This document shows positions 1 to 6,555 of a stretch of 64,000 nt of DNA, in pieces; the stretch's first letter is position 1, and every line of letters begins with the position of its first letter. Under the pieces are notes generated by a model that was given only the letters and a program-made list of their open reading frames with translations, had not been told where the DNA came from and ran no database searches. A program made the translations under genes and the position numbers. The stretch is from Acidimicrobiia bacterium (GTDB lineage Bacteria; Actinomycetota; Acidimicrobiia; Spongiisociales; UBA5794). The stretch lies in contig DASWKR010000030.1 of NCBI GenBank assembly GCA_036396535.1, positions 1 to 64,000 on the forward strand. Reading direction: 5' to 3'.

Positions 1-156
1 GCAGATGTCTACAACAAGATCGCTCACAAGCGTGTCCAACGGTGGGGAGCACTGAGGGACTCCGCTGACCATGGACACTTCGATGATTATTCCGCCGAGG
101 AAGTCGCTCAGATGATAGAAGACACGAGGTCCTTCCTGGACGAGTATCTTGGCTAA
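1..156 (+). CDS. C-terminal fragment of an unknown protein (5' end outside the window)
   Basis: Frame 1 is open from the first base to a TAA at 154-156 and gives 51 residues. The segment is charged and looks helical, with motifs AHKR, GHFDDYS and a FLDEYLG end. I recall similar tails in small HEPN-like or abortive-infection-type proteins, but the fragment is too short to assign. It lies 68 bases upstream of a nuclease-like gene on the same strand, so the two may have formed one transcription unit. The function is unknown. Confidence 0.6.
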   Translation, partial: ADVYNKIAHKRVQRWGALRDSADHGHFDDYSAEEVAQMIEDTRSFLDEYLG

Positions 157-224
157 CGCCGTGGCGCATCTCAGTCCTGTCGCCGTGTACCGCTGGCATT
201 ACGGTAGCCTGACAAGGCGGTGAT

Positions 225-1310
225 GTGAGGGTATCGCAGTATTACCAACTGGACGAGACCCAGCCATCATTGGACTTCGTCGACGTTGACATTCTTGGCG
301 ACACTCGCGTCTTTGTGGACCCCGGTGCTCTACGTCTCCTACCTTCAGCCTGGGGGGATCATTGCGTCTATCTCATTCAGGACTTCTTCCGTCGTGTGTT
401 GACGGACATTCGGAACGGCAATGACACGAGGGCCCGCGACCTACTGCTCCAGCTCCGCGAACCCAACGAGACGCACTTGGGCCTATCACGTGAAGAAGCC
501 CGCGGCCGGGCGCTCGGGCCAACGTCGGTGCGGAAGGTCTCGGAGGCACTTCGTGATAGTGAAGCGGTGAAGAGCGGCCTTCTTGAGGATCTTGAAGACT
601 CCATTCTCATGGTTCCCGGCGTGGCCGAGGATGTCGTGTCCGACATAACTACAAACCTCATCCGCGGACCGTTGATTGACTATACCCAGGCGATGGCGAC
701 TATCCACGGAATACCCATTCAGCAAGGCGTCGAGTCAGGTCCGATCTGGGATGCCGTTGCGGGAACGTGGATCTCGGAATTCACTCAGCTTCCCATTACG
801 TCGACCGGCAAGCTGCTGCTCGTCCCGAAAGTCATTGTGCGGCAGCACATGGACTACAAGGTTGATGAGTACTACCGCTACTACTTGATACCTCATCTGC
901 AGGACGTCGAGCTAACAGCCAATAGCGAGCTTGTGCAGCTGCTAAAGAACGGACGTCGACGGGTGACCAAGAAAGACGTCGAAGCGAAGTACGGCTCCGG
1001 TAAGGGCACGATCGTCCGGGAAACCCGGAACCACCCCGAGGTTCTCGACCGGTATCGACAGTCCAAGCGTCGGAAGCCTCAGCCCCCAATGACACACGAG
1101 GACATCGCGACCGAAACGGCGACGGATGGTCCCGATTGGGCCGATCTTCTAGGAGACCTCACCGATTGCAGTCCGGGGACTCAGGACGCGAGTCGCTACC
1201 ACCGCGCAGTCTTCGCACTGCTGAAGGCGCTCTTTTACCCGGCGTTGTCTCACCCTCGCCTTGAGCATGAGATACACGAAGGACGTAAACGACTCTCACA
1301 TCTTCGTTGA
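225..1310 (+). CDS. Nuclease-like protein of unknown function, N-terminal part of a disrupted gene
   Basis: This GTG-started frame encodes 361 residues. The N-terminal portion contains DFVDVDILGDTRVFVDP and a long helical middle region, and the C-terminus reads HEIHEGRKR followed by an out-of-place LSHLR and a stop. In relatives I remember, HEGRKR continues into RID and then, after roughly 25 residues, into FVECKNY, a D...ExK arrangement typical of PD-(D/E)XK nucleases. Here FVECKNY occurs immediately downstream in frame +1 (see 1261-1590). The simplest reading is an out-of-frame internal deletion that removes the catalytic Asp strand. Base composition is somewhat less GC-rich than the neighbours, which fits an acquired defence-type gene. 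Family assignment is from memory. Confidence 0.65.
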   Translation: MRVSQYYQLDETQPSLDFVDVDILGDTRVFVDPGALRLLPSAWGDHCVYLIQDFFRRVLTDIRNGNDTRARDLLLQLREPNETHLGLSREEARGRALGPTSVRKVSEALRDSEAVKSGLLEDLEDSILMVPGVAEDVVSDITTNLIRGPLIDYTQAMATIHGIPIQQGVESGPIWDAVAGTWISEFTQLPITSTGKLLLVPKVIVRQHMDYKVDEYYRYYLIPHLQDVELTANSELVQLLKNGRRRVTKKDVEAKYGSGKGTIVRETRNHPEVLDRYRQSKRRKPQPPMTHEDIATETATDGPDWADLLGDLTDCSPGTQDASRYHRAVFALLKALFYPALSHPRLEHEIHEGRKRLSHLR

Positions 1311-1590
1311 ATGCAAGAACTACAACACCGACATCGGCAATCCTGAGCTGGATCAGTTGGCCGGACGCTTCTCTTCGAGTCGGGGTCGTGTTGGCTTGCT
1401 CGTGTGCCGCTCCTTTGAAGACCGTGGCTTGTTCGTCAAGCGCTGCCGGGATACGGCATCTGATGGTCGTGGCTGGATTCTCGGTCTCGGCGACGCTGCC
1501 TTGACGGACCTTGCGACTGAGGCAGCGACAGGGTCTGCAACGCGGATCGATGGGCTGCTCAAGGATCGGTTCGAAGAGATCATCATGTAG
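1261..1590 (+). pseudogene. Out-of-frame C-terminal remnant of the nuclease-like gene (ExK-containing half)
   Basis: The frame opens with a TTG and gives 109 residues, but the first ten duplicate bases already read in another frame by the preceding gene. From residue 13 the sequence is convincing protein: HIFVECKNY, then NPELDQL, GRFSSSRG, GLLVCRSF and a KRCRDTA block. FVECKNY looks like the E-x-K strand of a PD-(D/E)XK fold. No ribosome binding site precedes the TTG, so independent expression is doubtful. I infer that it is the severed C-terminal half of the 225-1310 gene. A sequencing or assembly error is possible, but a pure frameshift would not explain the missing stretch between HEGRKR and IFVECK. 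Confidence 0.65.
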
Positions 1591-1687
1591 AAGACACCCT
1601 AAGGACGAGCCAGGCGAGATCGCCAGAATCTTGATGGTCCACCCGCGGCCGGGCGACACGGCGACGACAAGTAGCGCTCGCCGTGCC

Positions 1688-2584
1688 CTAACCCAGGCGA
1701 GGCCCTATGTCAGTAGTGCCAACGTTGAGGGTCCTCCAAAGCCGAAAGCGGTCGAGCAAGAACTCCTCCAGGGCGAGCGCGAGGCTAAACGTCTTGGCTA
1801 GGTCATCGGAGGACACGACTCCGCCGTGGGCGACTGTATTGCGCACTGCTCTGACGCTGTCGAGCGTATCGGGGAAGTTGTGGGTGAAGGCGCGGGCCTG
1901 CTCAGCCAGCATCGCTGCCCCCAGTCCGATCGCCTCCGGCCATCTTTGTGCCACATCGGTGAACCACGGCTCGGACTCGAATACCTCGAGGCCGCCGTCA
2001 CCGATGACTGACGTCGATTCCGAGATGCGTCGGTATCGAGTGTCGAACGTTGAAATGCGTTCGTGAACCCTGAGGAGCTGCATCGCTGTCTCGGTGTCGG
2101 TGACCTCCGCCGCCACCTCCGCGTGTCTAGCCTCGACGCCCGCCCTCTGTAGCTCCGCGATCACGATTGGATTGTCCGGGTTGACATATCTCGGCTCTAC
2201 TCGGACCACGATGCTCTGATTTGCTTGTAGCTGGACCAGCTGATGCAAACCTTCGACTTCGCTCTTGATTGCCCGCTGCTCGCTTTCTGTTCGGGCGAGT
2301 CGCCTCTTCACCGATACTGACCCAACCGTCAATTCCGAAATGTCAGGCCACACGAACGCCACGCCAATGAGGGCCCAGACAACCAATCGTCCATCAGTGA
2401 GGGACACGTCACGACACGTCTCGACAACCTCGACGCTGGTGCCGACGACCAGTGCGTTCTCTTCGCATGCCGGGACAGCTCCGCTAACTACGACACCGAG
2501 GCCGACGAGCACCACAACGATGGCCGCGAACCGCCGCAGCCTGGCACCGGTCGCAGACTCGGTCTCGCCTGTGCTCTCGGTCAT
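1688..2584 (-). CDS. Membrane-anchored protein with coiled coil and HEPN-like C-terminus
   Basis: The protein has 298 residues. Two hydrophobic segments lie at about residues 18-38 and 66-80, separated by a short loop with two cysteines. A charged, probably coiled-coil stretch (about 95-120) follows. The C-terminal 80 residues are helical and contain RNTVAH (248-253), matching the R-x4-6-H motif of HEPN ribonuclease/toxin domains. The ATG has no Shine-Dalgarno sequence but a TATCAT hexamer lies 6 nt upstream, suggesting a leaderless mRNA. It sits convergent to the broken nuclease-like gene and may belong to the same accessory patch. HEPN motifs also occur in non-toxic HEPN proteins, so an antiviral or toxin role is only a hypothesis. 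Confidence 0.75.
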   Translation of the reverse strand: MTESTGETESATGARLRRFAAIVVVLVGLGVVVSGAVPACEENALVVGTSVEVVETCRDVSLTDGRLVVWALIGVAFVWPDISELTVGSVSVKRRLARTESEQRAIKSEVEGLHQLVQLQANQSIVVRVEPRYVNPDNPIVIAELQRAGVEARHAEVAAEVTDTETAMQLLRVHERISTFDTRYRRISESTSVIGDGGLEVFESEPWFTDVAQRWPEAIGLGAAMLAEQARAFTHNFPDTLDSVRAVRNTVAHGGVVSSDDLAKTFSLALALEEFLLDRFRLWRTLNVGTTDIGPRLG

Positions 2585-2590
2585 TCAACG

Positions 2591-2596
2591 ATGATA
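2591..2596 (-). promoter_or_regulatory. Putative leaderless -10 element (TATCAT) of the HEPN-like gene
   Basis: TATCAT ends 6 nt before the ATG at 2584. No ribosome binding site is present, and the spacing matches other genes in this window. No clear -35 box is visible. Confidence 0.5.
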
Positions 2597-2772
2597 TGAC
2601 AAGTTCCCCCCCTGTCGGCCGATCGGGCTGACATGAGCGGGCGGGGAGCGCTGGGTCACCTCCCGGAGCGGGCGCCCGTCACACTTCGTGTTCGTGCTCC
2701 ACCTGGCTCGTGACGTGTCCGGGTTCGGGCATCACCTTTATCCCCCCTGGTCATTGACCCTGTGCGGCGCCG

Positions 2773-3369
2773 ATGCGACACTTGAGGAGCCCGAAGAACG
2801 ACGGGAGCAGCTTCGTGCGTGTAGTCGGATACGTCCGGGACGCCTCGGGACCTTCCGAGGTGGAGCCTGCGTTCGCCCAGGCTGAGAAGGTGCGCCGCTG
2901 GGTAGCCGAAGCAGGCCATCAGCTCGTGGCGATATGCCAGGACGTGCGCACGCCCGGCCACGCCCTCGGCAGGCACGGGTTTCGCGCCCTCATCGGGATC
3001 ATCGAGGCAGGCGAGGCCGACGGCGTCGTCGTCCCGGACCTCGCGATCCTGTCGGCCGACAAGGTGACCCAGGAAGTGATGCTTTGGGACCTGCGGTCGC
3101 GCGACGTGGTGATCATGTCCACGAACGAGGACGACGTCGACGCTCTCAGCGACCACCCGCCGGAGCAGCTCAGGACGATCGTGCGTGACGTGCTCGCCAA
3201 AGCCTCCGTGCATCTAGGGCTCGTCGGCGACATCGTCGTCGAGGCGCATGCCGTGGATGTCCCGCTCCCCGAGGAAGAGGAAGACGAAGGCGCCGACATC
3301 GTGATCGAGTTGATCCCGCCGATGGGCGAGCCGATGGAGATGCCGGGCCGGGTCAGACCCGCTCGCTGA
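2773..3369 (+). CDS. Degenerate serine-recombinase (resolvase) N-terminal-domain protein
   Basis: The protein has 198 residues from the ATG. A GTG at 2815 preceded by GGGAG is a good alternative start and would place the domain at the N-terminus. Residues 17-120 follow the resolvase fold pattern: VVGYVRDAS, a paired-helix region, GFRALIGIIEAGEADGVVV, then DLAILSADKV where active resolvases have an Arg-containing DRLSRD-type motif. The second half carries no recognisable DNA-binding domain and is acidic (EEEEDEGAD). A Ser is present near the expected catalytic position, but the arginines of the active site are not evident, so this is probably a non-catalytic relative. It converges on and overlaps the next gene by 17 bases. 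Confidence 0.75.
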   Translation: MRHLRSPKNDGSSFVRVVGYVRDASGPSEVEPAFAQAEKVRRWVAEAGHQLVAICQDVRTPGHALGRHGFRALIGIIEAGEADGVVVPDLAILSADKVTQEVMLWDLRSRDVVIMSTNEDDVDALSDHPPEQLRTIVRDVLAKASVHLGLVGDIVVEAHAVDVPLPEEEEDEGADIVIELIPPMGEPMEMPGRVRPAR

Positions 3370-4063
3370 GCGCCACCCACACCGCCCTGGCGACCGCGTA
3401 TGCACGTCCCCCCTCGAGGACCGCAGACCCGGCTCGACGAGCCCCGTCGCCGACCTCGACGAGCACGGTGACGATCTGCGTCCCTTCGATCGTCTCGCTG
3501 AGCGCCTTGACGAGCAGCGGCGGAGTGCTCGACTCGACGAGGATCTCACCCACCGCAGAGACGATCGCCTCGTCGAGACCGGTGCCACTGGCACGAGCGC
3601 GACGGCTGGCGATCCTGCCGTTGCCGTTCACGCGCACCGTCACGCCGTTGCGTCCCTCCTCGACGGCGATGCTCGCAAGCCCGGACTCCGCTCCATCGTG
3701 CTCCGACTCGTCGTCATCGGGGCGGTCGACGGCGACGCCTTCGGAGCGCAGATCGACGGTGACGCCCTCGCGATCCGACGTCGTCGTCTGCACGCTGGGT
3801 AGCAGCAGCACCGGAGCACCCGGCGGCGGCGGCGGCCCGGCGGCGAACTCGTCGGCCGCCGGCATCTGAGATGTCATGCCGTGCCTGGCCAGCACGCGGC
3901 GAACCTCACGGCCGACGACCTGTGCGTCGGCGCCGGCCGTCAGCCGAACCTTGACTCCTGCAGGCGACTCATCGTCGCCGTCGAGCTCGGCACTGGCGAT
4001 TCCTTCGATCGAGAGGAGGTCCGAGCGGAGCGAGTCGACCATGGCGTGCTCCCAGTCGTTCAT
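3353..4063 (-). CDS. Conserved protein of unknown function, two-part architecture
   Basis: The likely start is the ATG at 4063, giving 236 residues beginning MNDWEHAMVDSL. It overlaps the stop of the upstream 78-residue gene as ATGA, which implies translational coupling and argues against the longer in-frame extension. An N-terminal block of about 70 residues (LLSIEGIASAEL ... VRLTAGADAQVVGREVRRVL) resembles small alpha-beta domains that handle sequence-conserved valines. A Pro-rich, acidic linker follows, then a second alpha-beta block (about 140-236). No catalytic motif is visible. I do not recognise the family. Its 3' end overlaps the convergent resolvase-like gene. Confidence 0.75.
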   Translation of the reverse strand: MNDWEHAMVDSLRSDLLSIEGIASAELDGDDESPAGVKVRLTAGADAQVVGREVRRVLARHGMTSQMPAADEFAAGPPPPPGAPVLLLPSVQTTTSDREGVTVDLRSEGVAVDRPDDDESEHDGAESGLASIAVEEGRNGVTVRVNGNGRIASRRARASGTGLDEAIVSAVGEILVESSTPPLLVKALSETIEGTQIVTVLVEVGDGARRAGSAVLEGGRAYAVARAVWVALSERV

Positions 4064-4296
4064 GCCCGTTGCCTGCGACGCCAACGGAGATAGGTCACGA
4101 CGTCGTCGGGATCGATCGCAGCCGTCGACGACGCGTAGGCGGTCAGGAGGCGCCACGCCAGGTAGCCGGGCTCTGGGCCAAAACGCCGCCGGCGCCTCCA
4201 CCAGCCGTCCGGAGCGACCGCGAGAAGCGCTCGCATCGCCTCCAGCCACAACGAAGGGTGCTTAGCGACTGCCGAGAGTGCGCGGGCGTCATACAT
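4060..4296 (-). CDS. Small conserved actinobacterial protein of unknown function
   Basis: It encodes 78 residues starting MYDARALSAVAKHP and containing APDGWWRRR, EPGYLAWRL and DPDDVVTYLRW. I recall similar short proteins, also ending in a DVVxYLRW motif, in other actinobacteria, without a known function. The ATG has no Shine-Dalgarno sequence but a TACGAT hexamer lies 8 nt upstream, so the mRNA is probably leaderless. An in-frame GTG 60 bases upstream would give a longer protein and is less likely. Its stop overlaps the start of the next gene, so the two are cotranslated. Confidence 0.75.
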   Translation of the reverse strand: MYDARALSAVAKHPSLWLEAMRALLAVAPDGWWRRRRRFGPEPGYLAWRLLTAYASSTAAIDPDDVVTYLRWRRRQRA

Positions 4297-4304
4297 CGGA
4301 ACGA

Positions 4305-4310
4305 ATCGTA
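4305..4310 (-). promoter_or_regulatory. Putative leaderless -10 element (TACGAT)
   Basis: TACGAT lies 8 nt upstream of the ATG at 4296, which lacks a ribosome binding site. The gene is divergent from the MoxR operon. Confidence 0.5.
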
Positions 4311-4397
4311 ACCTGTCGACGTTCTCGACCCGGGGCGGGATGGGAGTTGCCTCCACCCGCTGATAACCTGCTCGGGCTGCCGGAGGAAGGAGCAGAC

Positions 4398-5369
4398 GTG
4401 ACGGTCACGACCGATGACCTTCAGTGGTTCGCGCGGAAATTCGACGCGATCACGGACAACATCGAGAAGGTCATCCAGGGCAAGCGGGAGTCCATCCAGC
4501 TGCTCATGATCTGCATGCTCTCCGGCGGCCACGCCCTCATCGAAGACGTCCCCGGGGTCGGCAAGACCCTGCTCGCCAAGTCGCTCGCCCGGTCGATCGA
4601 CTGCAGCTTTCAGCGGATCCAATTCACACCAGACCTGCTGCCGTCCGACGTGACGGGCGTGTCGGTGTGGGACCGCGACACCTCGAACTTCGTGTTCCGC
4701 CCCGGCCCGGTGTTCGCCAACGTGGTACTCGGAGACGAGATCAACCGGGCAAGCCCCAAGACCCAGGCAGCCCTCCTCGAGGCCATGGAAGAGCGCCAGG
4801 TGACCGTCGACGCCGTGACCCGGCCCCTCGGCCCGCCCTTCATCGTCGTCGCAACCCAGAACCCGATCGAACACGAGGGCACCTACCCGCTGCCTGAGGC
4901 ACAGCTCGATCGCTTCATGATGCGCATCACGATGGGATACCCGTCGCGCGACAAGGAGCTCGAGATGCTCGACACGCACGGCATGCACTCGACGTTCGAC
5001 GACCTGGAGCCCGTCATCGACGCCAACGACGTCGTGCAGATGGTCGAGATCGCCCGCAGGGTCCACGTCGCAGACGTCATCAAAGGCTACCTCGTCGACC
5101 TCGCTGAGAGCTCGAGGCACGATCCCGACCTACTGCTCGGAGCGTCGCCTAGGGCGACGCTCTACCTCCAGCGCGGAACGAGGACGCTGGCAGCCACGCG
5201 CAACCGCGACTACGTCTCCCCCGACGATGTCAAGGAGATCCTCCACCCCGTCCTCAACCACCGGCTCATCCTGAGGCCGGAGGCGCAGATGCGAGGCGTC
5301 ACGATGGCGGACATCGTCGAGGGCATCGGGCAGGGTGTCGCGGTGCCCGGCACGAAAGTCGCCGGCTGA
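4398..5369 (+). CDS. moxR: MoxR-family AAA+ ATPase
   Basis: The GTG start at 4398 follows GGAGGAAGGA and gives 323 residues. Walker A is GVGKT at 53-57, Walker B is VVLGDEINRA at 109-118, and ATQNPIEHEGTYPLPEAQLDRF (from 152) is the sensor-1 region characteristic of MoxR proteins. MoxR ATPases act as chaperone-like remodelling factors, usually with a von Willebrand or DUF58 partner. A DUF58 gene starts one base after the stop, and a transglutaminase-like gene follows, the standard three-gene arrangement. The longer open frame upstream lacks any start signal. Substrate unknown. Confidence 0.93.
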   Translation: MTVTTDDLQWFARKFDAITDNIEKVIQGKRESIQLLMICMLSGGHALIEDVPGVGKTLLAKSLARSIDCSFQRIQFTPDLLPSDVTGVSVWDRDTSNFVFRPGPVFANVVLGDEINRASPKTQAALLEAMEERQVTVDAVTRPLGPPFIVVATQNPIEHEGTYPLPEAQLDRFMMRITMGYPSRDKELEMLDTHGMHSTFDDLEPVIDANDVVQMVEIARRVHVADVIKGYLVDLAESSRHDPDLLLGASPRATLYLQRGTRTLAATRNRDYVSPDDVKEILHPVLNHRLILRPEAQMRGVTMADIVEGIGQGVAVPGTKVAG

Positions 5370-5370
5370 C

Positions 5371-6555
5371 GTGCCGACCATCCGAGGTTGGGCGGCACTC
5401 GGCGCCGCACTTGCGCTCGGAACACTGTGGGTCGCCTTCGGCGAGGAGCTCCTCTTCGCCGTCGCGGCGTTTCTCCTCCTGGCGGTGGCGCTGGGCACTT
5501 GGTACGTGAGGAGGCGGGCCCCACGGGTGCACACCGCGAGGCGCATCACGCCCACCCAGCTCCACGACGGCGACAGGGCCGTCGTCGAGATCACCATTGC
5601 CTCGAACCGGTCGCTGCACGAGGCCCAGGTCGAGGACGTCGTGCACGGCCTCGGCGCCGCCAACTTCGTCGCGGGACGAGTCGAGGCGAACGTCCCGATG
5701 ATCGCCAGGTACGAGGTGCTGTGCCGCCCTCGCGGCGTGTACAAGGTCGGACCGGCCAACGTACGGGTAGGGGACCCGCTCGGGCTCACCGAGTCGGGAG
5801 GCCCCTCTGGCAGGACCGACCGACTCGTCGTGTACCCCGCCGTCGAGAACCTCGACGGGCTACCTCTCGTGCGGGGTCAGGATCCGAACATGAGCACGTC
5901 GCGAGCGAACTTCTCGCAGATGGGCGGTGAGGACTTCTTCACGCTGCGCGAGTACCAGCGAGGAGACGACCTGCGCAGGGTCCACTGGCCGTCCTCGGCC
6001 AAACGAGACGAGCTGATGATCCGACAGCTCGAGATGCCATGGCAGAGCAGGGCACTGGTGCTGCTCGACCCCCGAACCTCGAGCTACCCGACCGCCGATG
6101 CATTCGAGCACGCCGTGCGCGGAGCGGCATCCGCCGTCAGGCACCTCTACCAGAACGGGTTCTCCCCCACCCTGTGGACGGGATCGACCGGAGCCACCAA
6201 CGTCGCGTCAACCGAGGCGTACGGGATGGCGATGGAGGAGCTGGCCGTCGTCCAGACGACGCAGGCCATCGACCTCCGGACGATGGTGGCCAGGATGCGC
6301 CGCACCGGTCTCAGCGGCGGAGCGCTCGTGATGGTGAGCGGAGCCCCCGACGATGCGGAGCTCGCCGTCTACCGGCTGCTCGGCCGCGACTTCTTGCGCA
6401 CGATCGTCATGGCGGTTGCACAGCGGCAGAACGAGGCGATACTTCAGTTCCAGCGGGCAGGCGTCATCACGGTGCTCACGGCGCCGGGCTCCCGGTGGGC
6501 GCCGGCGTGGAGAGAGGCGATGGAGAGATCATGGTCTACCGCTACAGCTGGCTAG
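5371..6555 (+). CDS. DUF58 domain membrane protein
   Basis: The GTG at 5371 lies one base after the moxR stop and gives 394 residues. Two closely spaced hydrophobic segments occupy about residues 5-45, followed by a soluble portion. The DUF58 signature FFTLREYQRGDDLRRVHWPSSAKR falls at about residues 190-213. DUF58 proteins resemble von Willebrand factor A domains and are thought to be clients or partners of MoxR ATPases at the membrane. The C-terminal part (LVLLDPRTS) looks like the VWA-type strand with a metal-site Asp. The stop lies 25 bases inside the next gene. Confidence 0.9.
   Translation: MPTIRGWAALGAALALGTLWVAFGEELLFAVAAFLLLAVALGTWYVRRRAPRVHTARRITPTQLHDGDRAVVEITIASNRSLHEAQVEDVVHGLGAANFVAGRVEANVPMIARYEVLCRPRGVYKVGPANVRVGDPLGLTESGGPSGRTDRLVVYPAVENLDGLPLVRGQDPNMSTSRANFSQMGGEDFFTLREYQRGDDLRRVHWPSSAKRDELMIRQLEMPWQSRALVLLDPRTSSYPTADAFEHAVRGAASAVRHLYQNGFSPTLWTGSTGATNVASTEAYGMAMEELAVVQTTQAIDLRTMVARMRRTGLSGGALVMVSGAPDDAELAVYRLLGRDFLRTIVMAVAQRQNEAILQFQRAGVITVLTAPGSRWAPAWREAMERSWSTATAG

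Noticed and set aside
6039-6530. In-frame N-terminal extension of the transglutaminase gene
   Set aside because: Fully overlaps DUF58 in another frame and is Arg/Pro-rich shadow sequence; the ATG at 6531 with a binding site is the real start.
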